Below are positions 15,854 through 24,903 of a DNA stretch of 29,806 bases, one piece after another (positions within the stretch are counted from its first letter, which is position 1; every line of letters starts with the position of its first letter). Below the pieces are notes generated by a model. The model saw only the letters and a program-made list of their open reading frames with translations, was not told the DNA's origin and did not search any database. The translations under genes and the position numbers were made by a program. The DNA comes from JBEVJC01 sp040510375 (GTDB lineage: Bacteria > Bacteroidota > Bacteroidia > Chitinophagales > Chitinophagaceae), in NCBI GenBank assembly GCA_040510375.1, contig JBEVJC010000009.1, positions 1-29,806 on the forward strand, written 5' to 3'.

Positions 15854-18211
15854 ATGATAAGAAATTATTTCAAAACCGCCTTGCGTTACATGTTGAACAA
15901 TAAGTTTTACAGTGCGCTGAATATAACAGGCCTTTCGGCGGGAATGGCTGTGGCATTACTAATTGGATTGTGGATACATAGCCAATTCTCTTACGACCGC
16001 TTTTTGCCGGGGTATAATCAATTATTTCAGGTAAAACTGAATTTCGATTATAATGGAGATATTAAAACCCAGAGTGGTACCTCATTACCGCTGATCGATG
16101 AACTACGAAACAATTATCCCGAAGTAAAATACGCATCAGAGACAGATTGGGGATCACAACATACTCTCGTAGCAGCGGATAAAAAACTGAATATCTACGG
16201 CTTGCAGGTTGGTAAGGATTTTATGAAAATGTTTCCTTTCACATTGTTGAAAGGCGATGTAAATACAGCATTAAATGACCCCAACTCTGTTGTTTTAACT
16301 GCATCAACTGCAAAATCTTTATTTGGCGATCTTGACCCGGTAAACAGGATAATCAGGATCGATAATAAAAATAATATTGTTGTTACAGGTATAATGGAGG
16401 ATTTGCCCAAAAACTCCACACTACAATTCAATTACCTTTTGCCGTATACTTTTGCAGAACAAAAAGAGGTGCGGGCGCAATGGGCTAATTATTCATACCC
16501 CGCTTACCTGCAATTACAACCAGGTACAGATCCCGAAGCATTTGGAAATAAAATAAAAGATGTTATAACAAAGCATGATCCGACCCATAAGATAGAAGTA
16601 ATCCTGCATCCTGCAAAAGACTGGAGATTGCTGACGGAATTCAGCAATGGTAAAGCAAGCGGCGGTATGATTGAGTATGTACGTATGTTCGGTTTGATTG
16701 GAATACTGGTTTTGATAATTGCCTGTATCAATTTTACAAATTTGAGTACCGCCCGGTCCGAAAAACGGGCCCGTGAGGTAGGGGTTCGTAAAGCAATAGG
16801 TTCACGGCGGAAGGATTTAATCTTTCAGTTCCTGAGTGAGTCGATGTTACTTACTTTTATCGCATTTCTCCTTTCACTTGTCATTATTCAATTAAGCCTT
16901 CCCTATTTTAACAGACTAACATCGGGTAACATTGTGCTCCCATATTCAAGCCCGGTATTCTGGGCTATTATGATTTGTTATGTATTATTTACAGGGATAT
17001 TGGCCGGGTGCAGGCCGGCATTCTACCTGTCTTCGATTAAGCCTATCAAAGTTCTGAAAGGTTCAGTCCAGGCAGGGAAATGGTCGGCGCTCCCCCACAA
17101 GGTATTGGTTGTATTGCAGTTCAGTTGCTCAATTGCATTAATAATCAGCACCTATATCATTTATCAGCAGATAAAGTATGTGAAGGACCGGCCTAAGGGA
17201 TATAATTCCGATAAGCTGTTGATGACAGGCAGCAGCGAAGACCTTGTCAAAAATTACGGTGCGCTGAAGAATGATCTTTTGCAAAGTGGACAGATAACAA
17301 ACGTCACAACGGCAGCGAGCCCGGTAACATATTTCACTTCCTCATTTACCCTTTCGGACTGGCCCGGAAAAAAACCTGAAGAATCCCTTGAGATGGTTAC
17401 CATGGCGATTTCGCAGGATTATTTTGAAACAACGGGTATGACATTGTCGGCAGGGCGTGATTTTGGAAGCGATGCTGGTCCGGATACGCTGAATATTATA
17501 CTAAACGAAGCTGCGGTGGATCGGCTGCGTTTAAAAGATCCCATAAGCCAGTTAATAACTTTTAATTATTCTAAAAACCCGATGCGTGTAATCGGGGTTG
17601 TCAAAAATGCGGTTATCGGATCACCTTTTTTCTCTGTTAGTCCGGCTATTTTTGTATATAATCCCGCTTGGGTTGGTAGCATTATCTATCGCTTGAATCC
17701 AGGAGTGAATACGCACGAAGCAATCACAAAGATTTCAGGAATTTTCAACAGGTATAATCCTTCGTCACCATATGATTACCAGTTTGCAGATGAAGCCTAT
17801 GAAACTAAATTTAGTCTGGAAGTATTGATTGGCAAACTTGCGGGTATATTTTCGGCATTGGCTATTTTTATTTCCTGCCTTGGTTTGTTTGGGCTTGCAG
17901 CCTATGTAGCGGAGCGAAGAAAAAAGGAAATGGGGATCAGGAAAGTACTGGGCGCATCTGTTTTTGATATCTGGTTTCTTCTGTCACGTAATTTTTTAAC
18001 CCTCGTTGTTATCAGTTGTGTATTTGCATCGCCTCTTGCATTTTATTTTTTACATGAGTGGCTGCAAAAATTCGATTACAGAATTATGATCGGCCCCGCG
18101 GCATTTCTTCTATCGGCGGCTTTTTCCATTATTATAACAATCGTTACCGTCAGTTATCAATCCATCACCAGCGCGATGTCCAGCCCGGTTAACAGTTTGC
18201 GTGCGGATTAG
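15854..18211 (+). CDS. FtsX/MacB-type ABC transporter permease (orphan 2)
   Basis: A 785-aa paralogue of the other two permeases here, starting MIRNYFKTALRYMLNNKFYS and ending SPVNSLRAD. Two FtsX modules flank two large extracytoplasmic domains; the coupling motifs are EVGVRKAIGS near residue 310 and EMGIRKVLGA near 695. Predicted helices match the eight-helix plan: near 20-42, 275-298, four in the middle, and two at the end including FLLSAAFSIIITIVTVSYQS. The second extracytoplasmic domain is somewhat divergent from the others. No ATPase gene adjoins it. It converges, 13 bases apart, on the AAA_14 gene, which is not an ABC ATPase. Substrate unknown. Confidence 0.92.
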   Translation: MIRNYFKTALRYMLNNKFYSALNITGLSAGMAVALLIGLWIHSQFSYDRFLPGYNQLFQVKLNFDYNGDIKTQSGTSLPLIDELRNNYPEVKYASETDWGSQHTLVAADKKLNIYGLQVGKDFMKMFPFTLLKGDVNTALNDPNSVVLTASTAKSLFGDLDPVNRIIRIDNKNNIVVTGIMEDLPKNSTLQFNYLLPYTFAEQKEVRAQWANYSYPAYLQLQPGTDPEAFGNKIKDVITKHDPTHKIEVILHPAKDWRLLTEFSNGKASGGMIEYVRMFGLIGILVLIIACINFTNLSTARSEKRAREVGVRKAIGSRRKDLIFQFLSESMLLTFIAFLLSLVIIQLSLPYFNRLTSGNIVLPYSSPVFWAIMICYVLFTGILAGCRPAFYLSSIKPIKVLKGSVQAGKWSALPHKVLVVLQFSCSIALIISTYIIYQQIKYVKDRPKGYNSDKLLMTGSSEDLVKNYGALKNDLLQSGQITNVTTAASPVTYFTSSFTLSDWPGKKPEESLEMVTMAISQDYFETTGMTLSAGRDFGSDAGPDTLNIILNEAAVDRLRLKDPISQLITFNYSKNPMRVIGVVKNAVIGSPFFSVSPAIFVYNPAWVGSIIYRLNPGVNTHEAITKISGIFNRYNPSSPYDYQFADEAYETKFSLEVLIGKLAGIFSALAIFISCLGLFGLAAYVAERRKKEMGIRKVLGASVFDIWFLLSRNFLTLVVISCVFASPLAFYFLHEWLQKFDYRIMIGPAAFLLSAAFSIIITIVTVSYQSITSAMSSPVNSLRAD

Positions 18212-18224
18212 TGCACCTTTCAGT

Positions 18225-19397
18225 CTACAGACTTTGAAGTTCCTGCATCAATTCAAAAAGCGATATGGCAGTTATGTCGTTACCGAGAGAAAACCGTTCC
18301 TTCCCAGAATACACCACAAATTTTTTTTGCGGATTGATGTCTTCACATGCGTCATGAAATCCCTTTGTTAAAGCTGGCGACGAGCTTCGTTTTATTTCAA
18401 TTGCCCATTTTTCAATATTGGAAAATTCCAGGACCAGGTCGATTTCAGCCCCGCGGGGAGTCCCGTAATAAAATGGTTGTACTCTTGCAGGTGCGACAGA
18501 CAGGAGATTTTCAATTACAAATCCCTCCCAGCTTCCTCCCACTACGGGGTGACCCAGTAAATCGTTGTACCCTTCAATATTTAACAAGGCATGGGTAATG
18601 CCACTATCGCGTACATATATTTTGGGAGAACGAACAAGGCGTTTTCCGATATTAAAAGTCCAGGGTTTCAGTCGCCTGACCAATAATAAATCGGCCATGA
18701 GGTCCAGATAACGTGCGATGGTCACGCCTGACACGTCGAGATTTCGTCCCAGGTGAGCCGCATTCAGAACGGATCCCTGGTTATGAGCCAGCATTGTCCA
18801 GAAACGATCCAGTGTCACCGAAGGTATGCGTGGTCCCAGTTGTGGGATATCCCGCTCCAGGTAAGTTTTTATAAAATCATACCGCCAGTTAAGACTATCC
18901 TGATCAGAAGAAGCTAAAAGACTTTCGGGGAAGCCTCCACGTAACCAGAGCAGGTGCATTTTCTCAATATTGTTACCTGCGTATTCGGGTACATCAATGG
19001 GGTGGAGTTCGATATAGGCAATTCTTCCGGCAAGTGATTCGCTTGATTGTTGCAACAAGTCAATTGATGCTGAACCTAAAAATAAGAACTGGCCGGTTTT
19101 GTTTCCCTTACGGCGTTCCTTGTCTATTATCCCTCTGAGTGGTGCAAAAACTTCAGGCAGACGTTGGACTTCATCCAGTATAATAAGTTTATCACTGTTT
19201 TCTGAATGAAAGACCTCAATTTCCTGAACCTTTGCAAGATCAACCCGGCTTTCAAGGTCGAGGTAGATAGAAGGGGTTGTTTCTGATATATTAAACGCTA
19301 TTGTCGTCTTTCCAACTTGCCTTGGGCCAAGAAGAGCAACCGATGCGCTGCGTTTCAGGGCATCCTTTATGTCATTTTCAAGACGACGTTTAATCAT
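18225..19397 (-). CDS. AAA_14 ATPase with DUF4143 C-terminal domain
   Basis: A 390-aa protein from the ATG at 19397 (MIKRRLENDI, the usual family start); a second ATG at 19412 adds five residues that lie inside the inverted repeat. Walker A is GPRQVGKT at 24-31 and Walker B LIILDE at 71-76. After the ATPase core comes a winged-helix region (GVTIARYLDLMADLLLVRRL) and a C-terminal domain with RGAEIDLVLE then WAIEIKRS, an ExxD...ExK pattern like the PD-(D/E)xK nuclease fold. Such proteins are widespread, often mobile and uncharacterised, though often described simply as ATP-binding proteins. A single-gene unit under an unusual promoter region. Confidence 0.9.
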   Translation of the reverse strand: MIKRRLENDIKDALKRSASVALLGPRQVGKTTIAFNISETTPSIYLDLESRVDLAKVQEIEVFHSENSDKLIILDEVQRLPEVFAPLRGIIDKERRKGNKTGQFLFLGSASIDLLQQSSESLAGRIAYIELHPIDVPEYAGNNIEKMHLLWLRGGFPESLLASSDQDSLNWRYDFIKTYLERDIPQLGPRIPSVTLDRFWTMLAHNQGSVLNAAHLGRNLDVSGVTIARYLDLMADLLLVRRLKPWTFNIGKRLVRSPKIYVRDSGITHALLNIEGYNDLLGHPVVGGSWEGFVIENLLSVAPARVQPFYYGTPRGAEIDLVLEFSNIEKWAIEIKRSSSPALTKGFHDACEDINPQKKFVVYSGKERFSLGNDITAISLFELMQELQSL

Positions 19398-19432
19398 GTG
19401 CAAATGTAACATGAAATGTTAGATTTGCACAT
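19396..19432. promoter_or_regulatory. 17-bp inverted repeat with opposed promoter boxes over the AAA_14 start
   Basis: ATGTGCAAATGTAACAT (19396-19412) and ATGTTAGATTTGCACAT (19416-19432) are reverse complements with one mismatch, separated by GAA. On the minus strand the arm holds TACATTTG (19408 to 19401), a perfect -7 box, with TGTG 19 bases upstream. On the plus strand the other arm holds TAGATTTG (19420-19427), also perfect, with TGTG 19 bases upstream. The repeat reaches the ATG at 19397, so the promoter would give a leaderless or nearly leaderless mRNA. The plus-strand direction has no gene to serve, so the symmetry more likely reflects a dimeric operator. Confidence 0.65.
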
Positions 19433-19534
19433 TTTGGATAATTTTAGAATATGTCGTTCGTAAGTGTTTGAATATGAACTTATAATGAATTCGATTTGAA
19501 AACAAAAGATAGATTTAGCCTCGAGCATTTACAA

Positions 19535-21925
19535 TTATTCCGTCTTCAAACTCTTTACCGGGTTCGTCATTCCCGCCTTAATCGCCTGACTGCTTACGGT
19601 AACCAGTGCTATACCCATTGCAACTCCGGCCGCCAGTCCAAACACCCAGAAATCAATATTCACCCGATACGCAAATTCTTCGAGCCAGCGGTTCATGCCA
19701 TACCATGCAATGGGAGTGGCAATGCAGACAGCAATAATGACCAGTTTTACAAAGTCTTTACTCAGCATCACCGCAATAGATCCCACACTTGCACCCAGTA
19801 CCTTCCGGATACCAATTTCTTTTACGCGTTGTTGTGCGGTAAATGCAGCAAGGCCAAATAATCCGAGACAGGCGATAAAGATCGCAAGCACAGTAAACGC
19901 CAGGCACAACTTCTCCTGTTTTAATTCGGCCTCATACTGACGGGCAAAATTCTGATCAAGAAAATTAAATTCCACCGGATTCTGGTTATCGAACTGCTTG
20001 TATGCCTTTTCGATAAATGCCAGCGCATCGGCCGTTTTTGCCGTATTGATCTTGACATAAAGATTGTCTTCCATCGAAGGCGCGGGCGGCATCAACAAGA
20101 CCATCGGATCAAGTTTGTGTTGCAGCGAGTAGGTATGAAAGTCCCTGACTACACCTATTATAGTTCGTTCAGCTACTTCATTGTCGCCATAAGTAAACCG
20201 CAAACGTTTACCCAGCGGCTCTTTCCAGCCAAGTTCTTTTACCAGTGTTTCATTAACGATGGCAGCGGTGTATTTATCGGCCTGCCCCGATTTGGTAAAA
20301 TTCCTTCCTCCGGTGAGTTTGATTTCCATAGTAGGAATATAATCGGCATCGACCATTAATTCCTGCGATAGCTTGGTACTGCTGCTGAACGTTCCGTCAT
20401 TTTTTTCGAAATGAAATCCATGTGATCCCAGGTTATTGTTTCCAATCGGATTCCCGGCCGCAGCTACACCCTGGATCAATGGATTTTGTAATAACTGTGT
20501 TTTTATCCCGGCTACCTGCGTTCGTACCTGCTGGTCGTGAATATGGAATGTGAGCACCTGGTCTTTATTGAAACCAAGATCTTTCTGACGCGTATACTGC
20601 AGTTGCCTGTAAATAATAAACGAACCGGCAATCATGACTACCGTGATCACAAATTGAAAAACCACCAGCGATTTGCGAAACAAAATACTGGTTGCGAGAT
20701 TTCCCATCTGGCCTTTAAGCGCCGATATCGTTTTAAAACGGGAAAGGAATAACGCGGGGTAACTGCCACTGATAAATCCGGTAATCAGGATAAAACCAAT
20801 TAACGCTGAAAGCGTGACCAGGGTACCAAAGCGCCACACGGTTAAATTTTTTCCCGCAACAGTATTGAAGAAGGGTAGCAGTACCACTACAATGAAAAAC
20901 GCAGCGGTTGCCGCAATGAGGGTGATAACAATGGCCTCGGTAATGAACATCGCTACCAGGTGGCCGCGACCAGATCCCACTACTTTTCGTACGCCGACTT
21001 CACGGATCCGTACCGATGCACGTGCGGTAGCCAGGTTCATATAGTTGATCACGGCAATGATCAATACAAGGATGGCAATCGCCATGAAAATATAAACTCT
21101 GGTTAAACTGCTGTTATTACTTACCTCCACCTGTAAATTGGAATTGAGATGTATGGATTTCAACGGCTGGAGCTCCATCCGGTAATCAGTTACTTTCATG
21201 ATGGCCATAATGGTCTTCGCAGCAAACTGGGGTAACTTTTTTTCGAGCGCTTTGTAGTCGGTGTTTTCTTTCAGCAACAAATAGGTGAATACATTGAAGT
21301 TTTGCCAGCCGCCGGTATAATTGGGCATAGAGCGAAGAGCACTGAAACGCATATGGGAGTTCTCCGGAATGTCCTTGATAACCCCAGTAACCAGGTTTGG
21401 ATAATTATTTTCGAAATGAATGGTCTGGTTGAGCGCAAGGGCAGGGTCGGAGAAAAGTTTTTTGGCGAGGCTTTCGGTGATGACGATCGTTTGCGGCGCC
21501 ATCAACGCGGTCTTCGGATCACCATGCAGGAAGGGAATAGTGAATACATTGAAAACATTTGAATCGGCAAAAAAGATATCGTTAACCTGTAGTTTTTTTG
21601 TCTTAAAACTAATGATTCCGTTGCCTTCAATCACAATACGGGTGGCTTCCTGGATCTCCGCAAATTCTTTTTTTAATTCCCCGGCGAATGGAGCAGAAGT
21701 GGATGCCTGGCTGATATTACCACCTTCCCAACGCGTATGTTGGGCAACACGAAAAATCCGGTCGGCATTTTTATGATAACGGTCATAGGTAAATTCATCG
21801 GCAACATACAGCGCGATTAACCAGAACGCGGCCAGTCCGACCGTAATCCCTGCAATAGTAATGGTCGCATACATTTTATTGCGCACCAGGTTTCTCCAGG
21901 CAATCTTGATGTAGTTTCTGAACAT
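19535..21925 (-). CDS. FtsX/MacB-type ABC transporter permease (orphan 3)
   Basis: A 796-aa permease of the same subfamily, starting MFRNYIKIAWRNLVRNKMYA and ending NPVKSLKTE. The coupling motifs are EVGVRKVVGSGRG near residue 313 and EIGIRKVLGA near 705. Helices follow the same eight-segment plan, with MacB_PCD-like domains between helices 1-2 and 5-6. The MFRNYIK start at 21925 aligns with both paralogues, so the start is well supported. Like them it lacks a neighbouring ABC ATPase, and the 290-bp region upstream (21926-22216) holds no gene or clear promoter. It probably moves or extracts an envelope molecule using an ATPase encoded elsewhere. Confidence 0.92.
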   Translation of the reverse strand: MFRNYIKIAWRNLVRNKMYATITIAGITVGLAAFWLIALYVADEFTYDRYHKNADRIFRVAQHTRWEGGNISQASTSAPFAGELKKEFAEIQEATRIVIEGNGIISFKTKKLQVNDIFFADSNVFNVFTIPFLHGDPKTALMAPQTIVITESLAKKLFSDPALALNQTIHFENNYPNLVTGVIKDIPENSHMRFSALRSMPNYTGGWQNFNVFTYLLLKENTDYKALEKKLPQFAAKTIMAIMKVTDYRMELQPLKSIHLNSNLQVEVSNNSSLTRVYIFMAIAILVLIIAVINYMNLATARASVRIREVGVRKVVGSGRGHLVAMFITEAIVITLIAATAAFFIVVVLLPFFNTVAGKNLTVWRFGTLVTLSALIGFILITGFISGSYPALFLSRFKTISALKGQMGNLATSILFRKSLVVFQFVITVVMIAGSFIIYRQLQYTRQKDLGFNKDQVLTFHIHDQQVRTQVAGIKTQLLQNPLIQGVAAAGNPIGNNNLGSHGFHFEKNDGTFSSSTKLSQELMVDADYIPTMEIKLTGGRNFTKSGQADKYTAAIVNETLVKELGWKEPLGKRLRFTYGDNEVAERTIIGVVRDFHTYSLQHKLDPMVLLMPPAPSMEDNLYVKINTAKTADALAFIEKAYKQFDNQNPVEFNFLDQNFARQYEAELKQEKLCLAFTVLAIFIACLGLFGLAAFTAQQRVKEIGIRKVLGASVGSIAVMLSKDFVKLVIIAVCIATPIAWYGMNRWLEEFAYRVNIDFWVFGLAAGVAMGIALVTVSSQAIKAGMTNPVKSLKTE

Positions 21926-22216
21926 ATCGGTTGAATTGAGGTTAGATGGTTTAATGTGTACTCCTCAATGGTGCCAGAAATATACCGATATTTATACTAT
22001 CTGACAGTCAACCTATTATCTTGGGGGAATTACGGAGACGTCCGTTAACGCAACAGGCTTTGTACGGTTTTGTTACAGTTTGGCTGGTCTTGAATTAACT
22101 ATACAGGTCTTGCAGACAATCCTGAAGTTTCAATAGAGGGAGGCTTTGTGACTTTCTGAAATGGCTATACGGTGCCCGTTGGCCCGTAGGCCAGGACCAA
22201 AACCAAAGAAGATTTG

Positions 22217-22507
22217 TTAATTCATCTGCAATACCGGTAGCCGGTAAAGCTGGCCATCCCAAACGCCCAGTTCCGTTAGTTGCCAGGTCCAGAATTTTGC
22301 AAGGGGGGCTTTTTTCAATAGTTTCTCTGCTTCCAGTTTATTCTCTGCATTGATCGTAATCCATGCAGTTTGAAGCTCCAGACTGACCACATACTGGTCA
22401 ATGATATCCTTATTGATCAGATAGTTAACATAGACGCGGTGAGGGGGAATCAGCTCCTGGAATTCTTCGGTAATCCTGAAATTTATGATTGCCTGGTATT
22501 TTTTCAT
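22217..22507 (-). CDS. Small YCII/muconolactone-isomerase-like domain protein
   Basis: A 96-aa protein from the ATG at 22507 (MKKYQAIINFRI). The frame stretches to 22573, but those 22 residues contain Cys and Pro-rich sequence unlike a domain. The plan, a beta strand (YQAIINF), a helix-rich part with IPPHRVYVNYLINKD, then VVSLELQTAWITINA and EAEKLLKKAPLAKF, is that of small alpha/beta barrel dimers of the YCII/muconolactone type, which often act as minor metabolic or binding proteins. No catalytic residue can be named. It stands alone, convergent to nothing obvious and divergent from the next VOC gene. Confidence 0.65.
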   Translation of the reverse strand: MKKYQAIINFRITEEFQELIPPHRVYVNYLINKDIIDQYVVSLELQTAWITINAENKLEAEKLLKKAPLAKFWTWQLTELGVWDGQLYRLPVLQMN

Positions 22508-22841
22508 GTCTATATAAAGACAATCCTGCAACGGGAAAGTTGCATGGCGGGGATAAATGGGGGAGGTAGACAAAACACCCGGGAAAATGTTAACGGATCA
22601 GCAGGGGAAACAAGTGGAGTCTGCCGGCAGATTGTCGAACCAATTAGAAGAATCTTTTAAGCGTGCCCTGCCGTTATGGGTGATTTATAAGCGATGATCC
22701 TGTACACGGGAAAACGTGTCACAAGGTGGGGATGTTTTTGGATATTCTTCGCTAGGGGGCGAGGATTAAAAATTGCTTATTTTGTTTCATAAATATAAGC
22801 GTTGGCGGTAATTAAAAACACTTCCCAGTAAAAATACAACA
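22508..22841. other. 334-bp gap, one weak 36-aa ORF
   Basis: The only coding hint is an ATG at 22587 opening a 36-codon plus-strand frame to a TGA at 22695-22697, with GGGAGG about 24 bases before it. Its product (MLTDQQGKQVESAG then RLSNQLEESFKRALPLWVIYKR) is amphipathic with a hydrophobic end, so a small peptide is possible. Near 22773-22780 a TTATTTTG box (one mismatch to TAnnTTTG) may be the promoter of the VOC gene at 22842. No RNA gene or repeat was seen. Confidence 0.3.
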
Positions 22842-23204
22842 ATGAGTTTTGAACAACTAATTCCGAATGTTTATTACGTGAATATTACCAATGGTTTGAA
22901 AATGTTTGCCGACTGTTTAGGGTTTGATATTGGACATAATGAAATAAAATCCGACGAACCATTTTGTGTACTGAATAAAGATGGATTAAGTATTTATCTT
23001 TTTGAACATGCAAAGCTTGCAAAAGAACATAATCCTGAGTTTAGGTTAGTCACTAAAAATATTAAAGAAGTTTTTGAAAAGGTATGTAATTCTCATCCGG
23101 AATTTCTTCATCCCAATCTTAAAGAAATTACTCTTCGCCCGTGGGGTGCTAAAGAATTCGCATTACGGGATGAACAAGTCTGCATTATAATTCAACAGTG
23201 GTAA
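22842..23204 (+). CDS. VOC-family (glyoxalase/bleomycin-resistance-like) protein
   Basis: A 120-aa single VOC domain: strand VYYVNIT, helix NGLKMFADCLGFDIG, strand CVLNKDGLSIYLFE, then LVTKNIKEVFEKVCN and a closing strand set ending WGAKEFALRDEQVCIIIQQW. The length and order match small dimeric glyoxalase/bleomycin-resistance proteins. The metal ligands of true glyoxalases are not clear, so the catalytic role is uncertain, and the function may be binding rather than catalysis. It is a lone gene, converging with the tRNA-Val unit, and AT-rich compared with its neighbours. Confidence 0.8.
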   Translation: MSFEQLIPNVYYVNITNGLKMFADCLGFDIGHNEIKSDEPFCVLNKDGLSIYLFEHAKLAKEHNPEFRLVTKNIKEVFEKVCNSHPEFLHPNLKEITLRPWGAKEFALRDEQVCIIIQQW

Positions 23205-23332
23205 ATTTACAGACGGGCAAGATGATGGAATGATGCAGGTGATTGCAGAAATATCAAAAGTAGGATTGATCCGGAGATCGAAAGGTTATCCAGGCAAATA
23301 GCCAGTTTCGCCCGACGCGGTTTCACCAAAAT

Positions 23333-23365
23333 AAAAAACGGCAGCCAAATTATGTTTTCGCTGCC
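23333..23365 (-). terminator. Intrinsic terminator of tRNA-Val(GAC)
   Basis: On the minus strand, GGCAGC (23365-23360) pairs with GCTGCC (23345-23340) around a 14-nt AT-rich loop that can form a short inner AAA/TTT pairing. The stem is followed by a G and six T residues (23338-23333). It lies 11 bases after the tRNA. Confidence 0.75.
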
Positions 23366-23376
23366 TTCCGGTTGAG

Positions 23377-23451
23377 TGGAACGTACTGGACTCGAACCAG
23401 TGACACCTACTCTGTCAAAGTAGTGCTCTAAACCAACTGAGCTAACGTTCC
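23377..23451 (-). tRNA. tRNA-Val(GAC)
   Basis: A 75-nt tRNA on the minus strand: acceptor GGAACGT/ACGTTCC, D arm GCTC/GAGC, anticodon arm CTACT-TTGACAG-AGTAG, T arm ACTGG-TTCGAGT-CCAGT. The anticodon is GAC, read on GUC/GUU valine codons. CCA is not encoded. It begins 56 bases after mtaB on the same strand, and only a weak TAATTTTA box precedes it, so it may share the mtaB transcript. Confidence 0.96.
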
Positions 23452-23507
23452 GGGGCGATAAAATTAAGGGAGTATCGGTTCTTAACCTATAAAATAAGGT
23501 TGAAAAA

Positions 23508-24809
23508 TTAAATTTTCCAGTCAACGATATTATTTACCCATTCAGCACGCAGGGGAGTGGTAACCCTTATATAATTATCCGTATAACCTTCGATCATCCC
23601 GTTTTTGTCCTGCTTTTCAAACAGCACTTTTCGCGTCTGCCCAAGGTGTTTATCGGTGAAGTACTGCATCTTCATATACGATAGATTACGCAGGATCTTA
23701 TTACGTTCATTCCGCACATTCACCGGAATCACCGGTCCCAATGTTAAAGCATGGGTATTGTCCCTTTCGGAATAAGTAAATACGTGCAGGTAAGAGATGT
23801 CCAGGCTATGCAGGAAATCAAAGGTCTCCTGGAATTCAATATCTGTTTCTCCCGGAAATCCAACTATCACATCCACACCAATTGCGCAATGTGGCATCAG
23901 TGTCCTGATCAGGTTCACACGCTCCGCATAGAGCTCGCGTTTATAACGCCGCTTCATCAACCCCAGTATTTTATTGGAACCGCTTTGCAGCGGGATATGG
24001 AAATGGGGCATGAACTTATCACTGTTGGCCACCCATTCAATGATCTCATTGCTTAACAGGTTGGGCTCAATGGAAGAAATGCGATAACGTTTTATTTCGT
24101 CCACTTTATCAAGCGCCTTAACCAGCTCATAAAAACTTTCCGCGCTTTTCTTTGGATTCAATGGGTCAGGTGCTGCCTGGTAATAGTCGTCGCCCTTTCC
24201 AAAATCACCCAGGTTGATCCCCGTCAGCACGATCTCTTTGGTACCTGCAACTCCCAGTTCCCTCGCCTTGTTCACTACATTGATTATACTATCACTGCGG
24301 CTCTTGCCACGTGCCATGGGAATGGTACAGAAAGAACAGTTATAATCACACCCATCCTGCACCTTCAGGAAGGTCCGGGTGCGGTCGGCCTGCGAATAGG
24401 AGGCATGGAATCCCGTTACCTCATCAATATCGCAGGAACAGATTTTTGCGGAATCACCCTTGGTAAACTCGCGGATATGTCTGGCGATATTAAATTTTTC
24501 AGCAGCACCAAGCACCAGGTCAACACCCGGGATCTCCGAGATTTCCTTTGGTTTAAGCTGCGCGTAACAACCGGTGATCACAATCATACTTTCCGGCGAT
24601 TTACGCTGGATTCTCCGCACCAGGTGCCGGCATTCCTTATCGGCATTATCGGTTACTGAACAGGTATTGATTACATAAACATCAGCCTGTTCCTCAAATT
24701 TCCGTTGGGAAAATCCTTCACTTTCCAGGATCCTGGAGAGGGAAGAGGTTTCCGAAAAATTGAGCTTGCACCCGAGGGTGTGAAAAGCGACTGTTTGTGA
24801 CTGGGCCAT
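23508..24809 (-). CDS. mtaB: tRNA (t6A37) C2-methylthiotransferase
   Basis: A 433-aa radical-SAM enzyme that adds a methylthio group to N6-threonylcarbamoyladenosine at position 37 of ANN-decoding tRNAs. The N-terminal MTTase domain has its three cluster cysteines C14, C50 and C81. The radical-SAM motif CDYNCSFC places C154, C158 and C161, followed by TIPMARGKSRS. The C-terminal part (TRKVLFEKQ to RVTTPLRAEWVNN) is the expected TRAM-like end. The signature CKLN in place of the MiaB-type CQMN supports MtaB over MiaB. Start ATG 24809 gives the standard N-terminus. Divergent from the DUF4258 gene by 94 bases. Confidence 0.95.
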   Translation of the reverse strand: MAQSQTVAFHTLGCKLNFSETSSLSRILESEGFSQRKFEEQADVYVINTCSVTDNADKECRHLVRRIQRKSPESMIVITGCYAQLKPKEISEIPGVDLVLGAAEKFNIARHIREFTKGDSAKICSCDIDEVTGFHASYSQADRTRTFLKVQDGCDYNCSFCTIPMARGKSRSDSIINVVNKARELGVAGTKEIVLTGINLGDFGKGDDYYQAAPDPLNPKKSAESFYELVKALDKVDEIKRYRISSIEPNLLSNEIIEWVANSDKFMPHFHIPLQSGSNKILGLMKRRYKRELYAERVNLIRTLMPHCAIGVDVIVGFPGETDIEFQETFDFLHSLDISYLHVFTYSERDNTHALTLGPVIPVNVRNERNKILRNLSYMKMQYFTDKHLGQTRKVLFEKQDKNGMIEGYTDNYIRVTTPLRAEWVNNIVDWKI

Positions 24810-24903
24810 AGAGCCGACGAAGGTAAACTTTTAAAAATAAATGAGGAACCATTGCAGCTTCGCTGGTTTTCCGAAAACGCACTAGTTTTACCAAAAGTTT
24901 TAC

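Noticed and set aside
18225..19397. AAA_14 gene as the ATPase partner of the flanking permeases
   Set aside because: It has a Walker A/B core but no ABC signature or Q-loop order, and its C-terminal DUF4143 domain belongs to another family.
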